A DNA stretch of 64,000 nt from the NCBI RefSeq assembly GCF_017104565.1, contig NZ_JAAGPD010000011.1, positions 62,001-126,000 of the forward strand, written 5' to 3'. Numbering within the stretch: the first letter of the stretch is position 1; every line of letters starts with the position of its first letter. The notes beneath the pieces are model-generated. The model was not told the DNA's origin. It saw nothing but the letters and a program-made list of their open reading frames with translations, and searched no databases. This DNA is from Paraburkholderia sp. Tr-20389. Lineage in GTDB: Bacteria > Pseudomonadota > Gammaproteobacteria > Burkholderiales > Burkholderiaceae. A program made the translations under genes and the position numbers. Below are positions 45,016-53,678 of this stretch, piece after piece.

Positions 45016-46551
45016 GTGACGCAAGATTCCATTTATGACCTGCTCGTCGTTGGTGGCGGCATCAACGGCGCGGGCATCGCGCGCGACGCGGCGGGCCGCG
45101 GTCTCTCCGTGCTCCTGTGCGAACAGGACGATCTGGCGGCGCATACGTCGTCGGCCAGCACCAAACTGATACATGGCGGCCTTCGCTACCTGGAATATCG
45201 CGAGTTCGGTCTGGTACGCAAGGCACTGCAGGAGCGCGAGACGCTGCTGCGCGCGGCGCCGCACATCATGTGGCCGCTGCGCTTCGTGATGCCGCACATG
45301 CCCGATCTGCGGCCGGCCTGGCTGATTCGCGCCGGCCTCTTTCTCTACGACCATCTCGCGCGTCGCGAGCTGCTGCCGGGCTCGCGCGGCATCGACATGC
45401 GCAGGCATCCGGCTGGCCAGCCCCTCGTCGATTCGATCAAACGCGGCTTCGTCTATTCGGACGGCTGGGTCGATGACGCACGCCTCGTCGTGCTGAACGC
45501 ACTCGATGCCCAGGAACACGGCGCGACCATCCTTACGCGCACGAAGCTGGTCGGCGCGACGCGCGTGAATGGCGAATGGCATGCGCAGCTGCAGCGCGCC
45601 GACGGCTCCACGAAGACCGTGCGCGCGCGTTCGATCGCGAATGCTGCCGGGCCGTGGGTCGGCGAACTGCTGCGCGGCCCGCTTTCGCGCGGACGCGAGA
45701 CGAACTACAGCGTGCGGCTCGTGAAGGGCAGCCATATCGTCGTGCGTCGACTGTTCGAGCACGATCATGCATACATCTTCCAGAACCCGGACAAGCGCAT
45801 CATCTTCGCGATTCCGTATGAACGCGACTTCACGCTGATCGGCACGACGGACCTCGAATACAAGGGCGATCCGTCGAAGGTCGCAATCGATGCATCCGAA
45901 ACGCAGTATCTGTGCGATTCGATCAACCGCTATTTCAAGCAGCACATCGCACCGCGCGATGTGTACTGGACGTATTCGGGCGTGCGCCCGCTGCTCGAAG
46001 ACGAGAACGCGGACAACCCTTCCGCCGTGACGCGCGACTACCGTCTCGAACTCGACGCACCGGCGGGCGAAGCCCCGCTGTTGTCGGTATTCGGCGGCAA
46101 GATCACGACGTTTCGCAAGCTCGCGGAAGAAGCCGTCGACGATCTCGCGCGCGCCCTGCAGCACGACAAACCGGCATGGACAGCGGGTGTGCCGCTGCCG
46201 GGCGGCGACATCGCGCGTGCCGACTTCGAGCGCTTCGCTGCCCAGTTCGCGCAGCAGCACGCATGGCTTCCAGCTGTGCTCGCGCGCCGCTACGCGCGCG
46301 CTTACGGCACGCGAGCCGAACGCGTGATCGGCGATGCACGTTCGCTCGCCGATCTCGGTCAGCAGTTCGCGCCCGGCCTGTATGAAGCGGAGTTGCGCTA
46401 TCTGCGCGAATCGGAATGGGCGACGACGGCGCGCGACGTGCTGTGGCGCCGCTCGAAGCTCGGCCTGCACGTCGAGCCCGGCACGCTCGACAACGTCACG
46501 CGTGACATCGACGCGTGGCTCGCCCGCGCAACGTCTAAGCAGCACGCCTGA
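45016..46551 (+). CDS. glpD: Aerobic glycerol-3-phosphate dehydrogenase
   Basis: 511-aa FAD enzyme oxidising glycerol 3-phosphate to DHAP and passing electrons to ubiquinone at the inner membrane. YDLLVVGGGINGAGIARDAAGRGLSVLLCEQDD is the FAD-binding Rossmann motif, ASTKLIHGGLRYLEYREFGLV the family signature, and VFGGKITTFRKLAEEA the C-terminal FAD motif. Translation starts at GTG 45016. Grouped with glpK downstream and controlled presumably by GlpR. Confidence 0.95.
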   Translation: MTQDSIYDLLVVGGGINGAGIARDAAGRGLSVLLCEQDDLAAHTSSASTKLIHGGLRYLEYREFGLVRKALQERETLLRAAPHIMWPLRFVMPHMPDLRPAWLIRAGLFLYDHLARRELLPGSRGIDMRRHPAGQPLVDSIKRGFVYSDGWVDDARLVVLNALDAQEHGATILTRTKLVGATRVNGEWHAQLQRADGSTKTVRARSIANAAGPWVGELLRGPLSRGRETNYSVRLVKGSHIVVRRLFEHDHAYIFQNPDKRIIFAIPYERDFTLIGTTDLEYKGDPSKVAIDASETQYLCDSINRYFKQHIAPRDVYWTYSGVRPLLEDENADNPSAVTRDYRLELDAPAGEAPLLSVFGGKITTFRKLAEEAVDDLARALQHDKPAWTAGVPLPGGDIARADFERFAAQFAQQHAWLPAVLARRYARAYGTRAERVIGDARSLADLGQQFAPGLYEAELRYLRESEWATTARDVLWRRSKLGLHVEPGTLDNVTRDIDAWLARATSKQHA

Positions 46552-46709
46552 GCCTTTCGGCTCAAAGCGAGGACACGACCGGCATGCAGCAGCGCGCGGC
46601 GATTCCACCGCGCTGCCGCGCATGCAACAATCCGCGCAGGCACTGAATTTTTCGCGAGACCCGAGCGCCCCGCCGCGCCGGTCCGACAAAAACGCATGGA
46701 GAAGAGACG

Positions 46710-48209
46710 ATGCAGGATCAGTACATCCTGGCGCTAGACCAGGGCACCACGAGTTCGCGCGCGATGCTGTTCGATCGCAAGGGCAATGTCGTCTCGGTTG
46801 CGCAAAAAGAGTTCAGGCAGATCTATCCGCATCCGGGCTGGGTCGAACACGACCCGCTGGAAATCTGGGCGACGCAGGCGGGCGTCGCGGCCGAAGCCGT
46901 CACGCATGCCGGACTGAACGGCACGTCGATCGCCGCGATCGGCATCACGAACCAGCGTGAGACGACGATCGTCTGGGACCGCGAAACGGGTCATCCCATC
47001 TATAACGCGATCGTCTGGCAGGACCGCCGCACGGCGGACTTCTGCGACAAGCTGAAGGCGCAGGGGCTCGAAGACAAGGTGCGTGCGAAGACCGGCTTGC
47101 CGATCGATTCGTACTTCTCCGCAACGAAGATCCGCTGGATCCTGGACAACGTCGACGGCGCGCGCGAAAAGGCGAAGCAAGGCAAGCTCGCGTTCGGCAC
47201 GGTCGACAGCTGGCTCGTGTGGAATTTCACCAAGCACGAACTGCATATCACCGACGTGACCAACGCGTCACGCACGATGCTCTTCAACATTCACACGCTG
47301 CAATGGGACGACGAGTTGCTCGACGCGCTCGACATCCCGCGCAGCATGCTGCCCGAAGTGCGCCCGTCGTCGGAAGTGTATGGACCGACGAAGACGACCG
47401 TGTTCGCATCGAAGATTCCGCTCGCGGGCATCGCGGGCGATCAGCACGCGGCACTGTTTGGCCAGATGTGCACGCGTTCGGGCATGGTGAAGAACACTTA
47501 CGGCACCGGCTGCTTCCTCGTGATGAACACAGGCACGAAGCCGATCGAATCGAAGAACAATCTCGTCACGACGATCGCGTGGCAGATCGGCGACCAGGTC
47601 AATTACGCGCTCGAAGGCAGCATCTTCATCGCGGGCGCCGTGGTGCAGTGGCTGCGCGACGGGTTGGGCATCATCCGCAGCGCGTCGGAGGTCGAGACGC
47701 TTGCACGCGGCGTCGAGCATTGCGACGGCGTGTATCTCGTGCCGGCATTCGCGGGCCTCGGCGCACCGCACTGGAACGCGCGCGCACGCGGCACGCTGTT
47801 CGGCGTCACGCGCGGCACGACGTCGGCGCACATCGCCCGCGCGGCGCTGGATTCGATCGCCTATCAATCGGTGGATGTTCTGAAGGCAATGGAAGCCGAC
47901 TCGGGCATCCACATCAACGAACTGCGCGTGGATGGCGGCGCGTGCGCGAACAATCTGCTGATGCAGTTCCAGGCCGACATACTCGGTGTCGACGCCGTGC
48001 GCCCTCAGGTCAGCGAAACGACGGCGCTCGGCGCTGCGTATCTCGCGGGGCTGGCGACGGGCTACTGGAAAGACATCGACGAATTGCAGAACCAGTGGAA
48101 GCTCGAACACCGTTTCTCGCCGTCGATGCCCGCCGACCAGGCGAAGGCGTGTCTCGACGGCTGGCAGCGCGCGATCCGCGCGGCGAAAGCGTGGGCCGAC
48201 GCACCCTGA
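46710..48209 (+). CDS. glpK: Glycerol kinase
   Basis: 499-aa FGGY-family kinase phosphorylating glycerol to sn-glycerol 3-phosphate. [19 protein letters not shown] is the N-terminal phosphate motif, [16 protein letters not shown] and [12 protein letters not shown] are GlpK signatures, and [32 protein letters not shown] is the FGGY signature near the C-terminus. RBS GGAGAAGAG precedes the ATG. The 158 nt to glpD contain no glpF, so the glycerol facilitator must be elsewhere or absent. Confidence 0.96.
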   Translation: MQDQYILALDQGTTSSRAMLFDRKGNVVSVAQKEFRQIYPHPGWVEHDPLEIWATQAGVAAEAVTHAGLNGTSIAAIGITNQRETTIVWDRETGHPIYNAIVWQDRRTADFCDKLKAQGLEDKVRAKTGLPIDSYFSATKIRWILDNVDGAREKAKQGKLAFGTVDSWLVWNFTKHELHITDVTNASRTMLFNIHTLQWDDELLDALDIPRSMLPEVRPSSEVYGPTKTTVFASKIPLAGIAGDQHAALFGQMCTRSGMVKNTYGTGCFLVMNTGTKPIESKNNLVTTIAWQIGDQVNYALEGSIFIAGAVVQWLRDGLGIIRSASEVETLARGVEHCDGVYLVPAFAGLGAPHWNARARGTLFGVTRGTTSAHIARAALDSIAYQSVDVLKAMEADSGIHINELRVDGGACANNLLMQFQADILGVDAVRPQVSETTALGAAYLAGLATGYWKDIDELQNQWKLEHRFSPSMPADQAKACLDGWQRAIRAAKAWADAP

Positions 48210-48338
48210 TTCGACGCAAGCCTGATCCGGCGCGGCGGGTCGCAAAGCACGTATCATGGCGCTTTCGGCTTGCCGTATTGCCTGCATTCATGCCCGCGCG
48301 CTGGTTCGTTCGGGCGGCGCTTTCCTTCTGTTTTCCGC

Positions 48339-49025
48339 ATGATCGACCATCTCATTTGCGACTGTGACGGTGTGCTCGTCGACAGCGAAGTCATCGCCGA
48401 CCGCGTGATGCACGACACGCTCGCCTCCACGTTTCCCGCGCTCGATTTCCACGAGATCTGCAAGACCGCGTTTGGTCAGCAGACTTCGCGCTTTCTGGAG
48501 AGCGTCGAAAAGGCATTCGGCATCGAACTGCCCGCTGACTTCTTGCAGACCGTCGAGGCGAATGTCGAAGCGGAGCTGGCGTCCTCGCTATCCGCGATCA
48601 GCGGCGTGCGCGATGCGTTGCAGCGGGTGCCGCTGCCGGCGGCTGTCGTATCGAACAGCCGGATGACACGGGTGAGCGCGTCGGTACGACGCGCGGGGCT
48701 CGCCGAGATTTTTGGGCCGCGTGTTTTTAGCGCGGAACAGGTCGCGCGGCCTAAGCCTTATCCTGATGTTTATCTGTTTGCTGCGCAGCAGTTGGGTGTC
48801 GAGCCCTCGCGGTGTGTGGTTGTCGAGGACAGCGTTTCGGGTTTGAATGCCGCTCGCGCGGCGGGCATGATGACGATTGCTTTTGTTGGCGCCAGCCATA
48901 TTCCTGATGGCTATGCCGATGTGCTTCGCAGTATGGGCATTACTCGGATCATGCAGCACATGGATGAGTTGCATGCGTTTGTTGAGGCGGGACTTCGAGG
49001 GGAGTTTGGAGGCGTGCAGTCATAG
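48339..49025 (+). CDS. HAD-superfamily phosphatase (beta-PGM-like subfamily IA)
   Basis: 228-aa hydrolase. Motif I DCDGVLVDSE at residues 8-17 supplies the nucleophile Asp, motif II is AAVVSNS, motif III a Lys in ARPKPYPD and motif IV VVVEDSVSGLNAARAAGM. Cap helices lie in between, as in beta-phosphoglucomutase and sugar-phosphate phosphatases. Substrate unknown. From about 48700 to the stop the codons shift from G/C- to T-ending (CCT, GAT, TTT, GTT, ATT), unlike the first half. Its stop is followed by the long palindromic element. Confidence 0.9.
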   Translation: MIDHLICDCDGVLVDSEVIADRVMHDTLASTFPALDFHEICKTAFGQQTSRFLESVEKAFGIELPADFLQTVEANVEAELASSLSAISGVRDALQRVPLPAAVVSNSRMTRVSASVRRAGLAEIFGPRVFSAEQVARPKPYPDVYLFAAQQLGVEPSRCVVVEDSVSGLNAARAAGMMTIAFVGASHIPDGYADVLRSMGITRIMQHMDELHAFVEAGLRGEFGGVQS

Positions 49026-49032
49026 TTTTTTC

Positions 49033-49791
49033 TTGTCTGCGACGCAGCCGCCGTTCTTGCCTTCTCGGCGCGTTTTTCGCCTTTTAGTTTTTTGCTCTGT
49101 GCTTTCGCTGGCATCCGCGTTTTGCTTCTGGTTTGCTGGCGTTGCCCCTGTGCGGGGCGGCACTTACTTTCTTTGCCGCCGCAAAGAAAGTAAGCAAAGA
49201 AAGCGGGCTCACACCGCCAGCACTAGTGATTGCCTGCGGGCCCCCGACGGGTCCCGCACTTCACACGGCGACACTGTGTTTTGCGCCCGTTGCCAGCGCC
49301 TCGAACCGGCGCATCACCCACTCCAATCACCCGCAGGCAGCCAGCGGCAGCGACTCGTCTGCGCCGCCCAGGTGGCAAACTGTGTGTAGCTTGTCGCACC
49401 ATATGCGTTCGCGCTTCTACGACACCGATCCCGCTTTTCAGTCCGGAGTGGTGCACTTCCATCGCGACGGCCTACACACAGTTTGCCACCTGGGCGGCCG
49501 CGAACGCCTGGTAACGCGGCCCGTGACGCGGGAGTGTGAAGCGTGTGATGCGTGAGGTAGCACGCTGGCAACGCGCGTGAGACAGTGTGTTGCCGCGTGG
49601 AGTGCGGGACCCGTCGGGGGCCCGCGGGCAAGCACAAGAGCTAGCGGTGTGAGCGGCTTTCTTTTGCCTACTTTTCTTTGCCGCTGCAAAGAAAAGTAGG
49701 TGCCGCCCCGCACAGGGGCAACGCTAGCGAACCAGAGACACAACGCGGATGCCAGCGAAAAACCAAAGAATGACGACTGCGTCGCAGACAA
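49033..49791. repeat. Large palindromic repeat element, copy A
   Basis: Nested inverted repeats from outside in: TTGTCTGCGACGCAG (49033-49047 with 49777-49791); TTTCGCTGGCATCCGCGTT (49103-49121 with 49742-49760); a 25-bp arm beginning GCGTTGCCCC (49139-49163 with 49700-49724); hairpins of 13 bp (49163-49194) and 15 bp (49667-49700) built on ACTTTCTTTG; CTCACACCG (49208-49216 with 49645-49653); a perfect 25-bp arm beginning GCGGGCCCCC (49236-49260 with 49601-49625); diverged inner arms; and a perfect 27-bp repeat beginning GCCGCCCAGG (49363-49389 with 49472-49498) around an 82-nt loop. Short frames inside it are not credible genes. Core 49103-49760 is 658 bp. A second copy lies at 58662-59317. 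Confidence 0.92.
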
Positions 49792-49797
49792 ACAAAC

Positions 49798-50532
49798 TCA
49801 AACCTCGACACATGCCTCCCGCGCAAGCGCAAGCGAGCGCCGAAACTCGACAAGCTCGGCAATGGTCAGCATCGGCATATCATGCCTGGCGGCGAACGCC
49901 TCAACATCGGCGCCCCGCATCATCGTTCCATCGACATTCATCAACTCACACAACACACCGGCGGGCTTCAGCCCCGCCAACGTCACGAGATCGACGGTCC
50001 CTTCCGTATGCCCGCGCCGCGCCAGCACGCCGCCAGGCATCGCCCGCAACGGATACACATGACCAGGCCGCACGATATCGGCAGGCTTCGCACGATCCGC
50101 GATCGCGGCGCGAATCGTCGTCAGCCGGTCCGCAGCGGACACGCCTGTCGACACGCCCTCGCGTGCTTCAATCGATACCGTGAACGCCGTCGTGTTGCGG
50201 CTTTCGTTGTGAGCCGTCATCGGCGGCAATTCGAGCGCGCGTACCCTCTCGTCGGTCAGGCACAGACACACGATGCCGCTGCACTCGCGAATGAACAGCG
50301 CCATCATCTCGACGCTCATCCGTTCGGCGGACATGATCAGGTCGGCTTCGTTCTCGCGATCGTGATCGTCCTGAAGCACGACGGCACGGCCTTCGCGCAA
50401 AGCGTCGAGCGCGGCAGCAATGCGCGGCGGAACAGGTTCGGTGGCAAGCAACGGGAGATCGGCAACGGCATCCTCCGCGACGACGGACGGTGCAGGCCAG
50501 GCAAATGCAGCAGAGTTGGATACAACGGACAT
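49798..50532 (-). CDS. ribB: 3,4-dihydroxy-2-butanone 4-phosphate synthase
   Basis: 244-aa riboflavin-pathway enzyme forming DHBP from ribulose 5-phosphate. Residues corresponding to [57 protein letters not shown] and [24 protein letters not shown] give the acidic metal-binding loop and active site; there is no fused GTP cyclohydrolase II domain. The first 40 residues are variable. Start at 50530-50532 follows GAGGAG. Expression should be controlled by the FMN riboswitch upstream. The last 25 codons are unusually rich in T-ending codons, next to the repeat element. Confidence 0.93.
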   Translation of the reverse strand: MSVVSNSAAFAWPAPSVVAEDAVADLPLLATEPVPPRIAAALDALREGRAVVLQDDHDRENEADLIMSAERMSVEMMALFIRECSGIVCLCLTDERVRALELPPMTAHNESRNTTAFTVSIEAREGVSTGVSAADRLTTIRAAIADRAKPADIVRPGHVYPLRAMPGGVLARRGHTEGTVDLVTLAGLKPAGVLCELMNVDGTMMRGADVEAFAARHDMPMLTIAELVEFRRSLALAREACVEV

Positions 50533-50533
50533 G

Positions 50534-50573
50534 TGAAACGCTCCTCGCAAGAGTGTGGGCGAAAAACGTTTCA
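50534..50573 (-). promoter_or_regulatory. Hairpin holding the ribB ribosome binding site
   Basis: On the minus strand TGAAACG (50567-50573) pairs with CGTTTCA (50534-50540), leaving GAGGAG in the loop and the stem ending two bases before the ATG. A candidate part of the expression platform of the riboswitch upstream. Confidence 0.45.
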
Positions 50574-50754
50574 GGGCATTGCAAACAGACAAACGCGTTC
50601 CTCCAGCCGCAACGGCTGCCATGCGACAAACGGACAGACCACGCGCGCCGCTCGCAATGAGCAGCACGACGGCCACCTTCTCGCATGAAACGAGGACAAC
50701 GCGCCAATAACGCGCCCGTCCCCGTCGACAGGAACAGTCAGATGACTATCTGCA

Positions 50755-50921
50755 CATCTTCTTCCATCCGGACTCTAACCGTCGGCTCCGGCATCTCACC
50801 AGATCTGCTGACCCTGCATCCCGAACTGCGACGCAGGCGCTCGCGGGCTCGCAGACTCGCGCGCCATGATGCGCGCCGCCTGCATACCGCCGGTGGGGAA
50901 TTTCACCCCGCCCTGAAGACG
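50755..50921 (-). ncRNA. FMN riboswitch (RFN element)
   Basis: On the minus strand the conserved RFN segments occur in order: TTCAGGGCGGGG, TTCCCCACCGGCGGT, GAGCCCGCGAGC, GTCAGCAGATCTGGTGA, GCCGGAGCCGACGGTTA and AGTCCGGATGGAAGAAGA. The six-stem fold is complete. It begins about 390 nt before ribB and ends about 220 nt before its start, so the expression platform is long. FMN binding is expected to lower ribB expression. Confidence 0.96.
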
Positions 50922-50999
50922 TACTGATTACCGGAACGATCCGGTTCGCAGAGCATACAACAACCTCGCGCGACGTGCAGCCCGCGCGTGAGACGTGTT

Positions 51000-51728
51000 T
51001 CATCCTTCCGTATGCGCGTGCGCAAGCTGCGCATCATGGGGCGTTTCATGCGGCGTCTCGTGCGGCACGTCCCAGCGCGGCGGCGTTTCCGCGTTCACCG
51101 TCACGCGAAACGCGCGCGCTTCCGTGTCGCCGGGATTGCGCAGGCTGTGCGGCTGGTCGGCGTCGAACACGATCGAATCGCCCGTCGCGAGCAACTGCCG
51201 ACGATCGTGCACGCTGACTTCGATCGTCCCCACGCTGACGACGAGATTCACGGTCGTACCCGGCGCGCGTTGCGTGCCCGGCTCGGTGTGCAGCGGCGCG
51301 ATGCGCAGCTCGTGAAACTCCGCGGTCGACGGCTCGCCGTCGGGATGCAGCGCGCGCGTCCAGTAACGGCCGTTCGACGTGACTACACGCGCCGAGCGAT
51401 CGGCCGGCAAATGCTCGAAGCCGTTGACGGCATGCCGGCGCAGGAACGCGGCGACCGACACCTTCAACGCCGCCGCGACCTTGCACAGCACCTTGATCGA
51501 CGGCACGCTGCGCGCCGATTCGATCTGCGCGAGCATCGCGCGCGACACGCCCGACGCGCGAGCCAACGCATCGAGCGACAACTGACGCTCGGCGCGCAGC
51601 CGCGCCAGATTCACGCCGACGCGGTGTTCGAGCGCATCGAATTCGGATGTACGCGGTTCGTCGTGAGCGTGGGCCGCGTCGTGACCTTCGGGCGCGCGGT
51701 CGCGTACGAGCGCAAGCGGTGACTGCAT
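51000..51728 (-). CDS. XRE-family regulator with C-terminal cupin
   Basis: 242-aa regulator. Helix-turn-helix at about residues 34-90 (VGVNLARLRAERQLSLDALARASGVSRAMLAQIESARSVPSIKVLCKVAAAL), then a cupin barrel with TEPGTQRAPGTTVNLVVSVGTIEVSVHDRRQLLATGDSIVFDADQPHSLRNPGDTEA. The tail is His-rich (VPHETPHETPHDAQLAHAHTEG). Regulators of this layout commonly bind small metabolites in the cupin. The ATG at 51726-51728 follows GGAGG. Its targets are unknown; the MFS exporter lies upstream on the same strand. Confidence 0.9.
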   Translation of the reverse strand: MQSPLALVRDRAPEGHDAAHAHDEPRTSEFDALEHRVGVNLARLRAERQLSLDALARASGVSRAMLAQIESARSVPSIKVLCKVAAALKVSVAAFLRRHAVNGFEHLPADRSARVVTSNGRYWTRALHPDGEPSTAEFHELRIAPLHTEPGTQRAPGTTVNLVVSVGTIEVSVHDRRQLLATGDSIVFDADQPHSLRNPGDTEARAFRVTVNAETPPRWDVPHETPHETPHDAQLAHAHTEG

Positions 51729-51970
51729 GATTGCCTCCAGAAGCTCCGCATCAGTGCGGAGCAAGCACTAGTGCAGGCAAGACTAGCACCCGGTTTTCCT
51801 GTGCCCAACGAAGTTATCTTCACACTGTTATCACGATCGCAGAGGACTCTTATGCACCGACGTGCGATGCGTTCAGCACGCGGCGCGCGCCCATCCGCAT
51901 CGGATCAAAAGGCCGATGCCCACGCTTCGCAAAGCATGAGCATCGGGAACACTTCGCGGCTACGCGCGAC

Positions 51971-53149
51971 TCAGGCCCGCTCGCGCACGTCCCGCGTCGC
52001 GACGGCAGCGGGCGCATCCATCCGCGCGGCGATCCACGTCAGAGCCAGTGCAGCCAGCGCGACCACGGCCGCCACGTACGGCAGCGCGTCGAGCCCGTAA
52101 CCGTGGCTGATCGCGAGACCGCCGAGCCAGGCGCCGCCCGCGTTGCCGACATTGAACGCGCCGATGTTGAGCGTCGACGCGAGATTCGGCGCAGCCTTCG
52201 CCTTCTCGACCACACGCATCTGCAGCGGCGGCACCGTCGCAAACGCAGCGATGCCCCAGATGAACACCGTGACGGCCGCCGCGATCTGCGAGTGGCTGGT
52301 GTGCGCAAACACGGCCATCACGACGGCGAGCGCGATCAGGATGCCCATCAGCGACGGCATCAGCGAACGGTCCGCGAGCTTGCCGCCCACCGTATTGCCA
52401 ACCGTCAAACCCACGCCGAACAGCACGAGGATCAACGTGACACCGTGCGGCGTGAAGCCGCTCACCTGTTCGAGAATCGGCGCGATGTAGGTGAACACGA
52501 CGAACACGCCGCCGAAGCCGAGCACCGTCATCGCCAGCGCGAGCCAGACTTTCGGTTCCTTCAGCACGCGCACTTCGTGACCGAGACCGGCCGGTCCCGT
52601 GTCGTGCCGGTTCGGCACGAGCGCGGTGACGCCCGCGAGCGACAGCACGCCGAACCCAGCGACGATCCAGAACGCGACGCGCCAGCCGAACTGCTGGCCG
52701 ATGAACGTGCCGAACGGCACGCCGAGCACGTTCGCCAGCGTGAGGCCGGTGAACATCAGCGCAATCGCGCTTGCACGCTTTTCCTGCGGTACGAGCGACG
52801 CGGCGACCACCGCACCGATGCCGAAGAACGAGCCGTGCGCGAACGAGGTCACGACGCGCGCGACCATCAGCACCGAATAGTCCGATGCGATCGCGCACAG
52901 CACGTTGCCGACGATGAACACGCCCATCAGCAGTTGCAGCGCGAGCTTGCGCGGCATCTTGCTGGTGACGACGGCGAGCAGCGGCGCGCCGACGGCCACG
53001 CCGAGCGCATAGCCGCTGACGAGCAAACCTGCCGACGGCAGCGAAACGGCGAGATCCTTCGCCACTTCGGGCAGCAGGCCCATGATGACGAACTCGGTCG
53101 TGCCGATGGCGAATGCGCTGATCGCGAGCGCAAGCAAGGGGATGGGCAT
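51971..53149 (-). CDS. MFS exporter (DHA1, AraJ/YdhP-like)
   Basis: 392-aa, 12-helix MFS protein. Opening LLALAISAFAIGTTEFVIMGLLPEVAKDL is characteristic of the AraJ/YdhP sugar-efflux and drug-efflux branch, followed by GAPLLAVVTSKMPRKLAL (loop 2-3) and FTGLTLANVLGVPFGTFIGQQFGWR (motif C region). The VOC gene lies immediately upstream on the same strand (20 nt), so they probably form one unit controlled by the divergent LysR gene. Substrate unknown. Confidence 0.88.
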   Translation of the reverse strand: MPIPLLALAISAFAIGTTEFVIMGLLPEVAKDLAVSLPSAGLLVSGYALGVAVGAPLLAVVTSKMPRKLALQLLMGVFIVGNVLCAIASDYSVLMVARVVTSFAHGSFFGIGAVVAASLVPQEKRASAIALMFTGLTLANVLGVPFGTFIGQQFGWRVAFWIVAGFGVLSLAGVTALVPNRHDTGPAGLGHEVRVLKEPKVWLALAMTVLGFGGVFVVFTYIAPILEQVSGFTPHGVTLILVLFGVGLTVGNTVGGKLADRSLMPSLMGILIALAVVMAVFAHTSHSQIAAAVTVFIWGIAAFATVPPLQMRVVEKAKAAPNLASTLNIGAFNVGNAGGAWLGGLAISHGYGLDALPYVAAVVALAALALTWIAARMDAPAAVATRDVRERA

Positions 53150-53169
53150 GAGAAGCTCCAGAAGACGAT

Positions 53170-53565
53170 TCAGAAGGACGCGCGACCGGCGTTGCGCGCG
53201 GCCGTCACGAACTCGACGACAACGGACGACGCCAGTGCGACGAACAGTTGCACTTCACCCGAAAGCGGCACATCGGCGGTCTGATACGCGACGCCCGCCG
53301 CCTCCAGCCGCGCGAGCAGCGCCTGCCACGCTTGCGCATCGTCGAGACGGAACGCGATGTGGTCGATGCGCGGGCTCGTGCGGTCCGTTTGATACGGCAG
53401 CGTCGAGTCGACGAGGTGGATGACGGGGCGGCCGTCTGCACACAGCCAGTAACCGCCGACCGCAAACGGCGGCCGCGCGCCTTCGGTCAGCCCGGCGACG
53501 TCGACGAAAAACCGTCGGGTGGCGTCGAGATCAGGGGTGACGATGGTCGCGTGGTCGAGATGCAT
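53170..53565 (-). CDS. VOC-family (glyoxalase-like) protein
   Basis: 131-aa protein with two beta-alpha-beta-beta-beta modules, starting MHLDHATIVTPDLDATRRFFVDVAGLTEG and continuing IDHIAFRLDDAQAWQALLARLEAAGVAY. Metal ligands may be His4, His in PVIHLVD and His in RIDHIAF, with Glu in VVVEFVTA, as in glyoxalase I and bleomycin-resistance folds. The start at 53563-53565 is preferred to a longer frame. Same unit as the MFS exporter. Confidence 0.85.
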   Translation of the reverse strand: MHLDHATIVTPDLDATRRFFVDVAGLTEGARPPFAVGGYWLCADGRPVIHLVDSTLPYQTDRTSPRIDHIAFRLDDAQAWQALLARLEAAGVAYQTADVPLSGEVQLFVALASSVVVEFVTAARNAGRASF

Positions 53566-53648
53566 GATGTGGCTCCGGGTAAACGCGGATAACGCGTTGT
53601 CAGGATCGGATTGTCCGCGCACGTCGACAATTTGATAATTGGCGTACC

Positions 53649-53667
53649 ATTTGAAGGATTTTCAAAT
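53649..53667. promoter_or_regulatory. Inverted repeat before the LysR gene
   Basis: ATTTGAA-GGATT-TTCAAAT, a perfect 7-bp dyad 11 nt before the LysR-type gene and 83 nt before the divergent VOC start. Its A/T-rich inverted form and position are those of a LysR autoregulatory site. Confidence 0.55.
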
Positions 53668-53678
53668 AGCGCTGGATA

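Noticed and set aside
49390-49471. Invertible DNA segment inside the palindrome: the loop lies in opposite orientations in the two copies.
   Set aside because: The arms are inverted together with the loop; the left arm of A matches the right arm of B. The whole element is inverted, not the loop alone.
49314-49637. 107-codon frame in the repeat with a look-alike in copy B at 58783-59106 (GPRR...GGKLCVGRRDGSAPL).
   Set aside because: Similarity follows from the DNA repeat, the frame spans palindromic arms, composition is Arg/Ser/Pro-rich, and there is no ribosome binding site.
49103-49760. CRISPR array or integron because of repeated units.
   Set aside because: Repeats are inverted and occur as pairs, not as regularly spaced direct repeats; no cas or integrase gene in the window.
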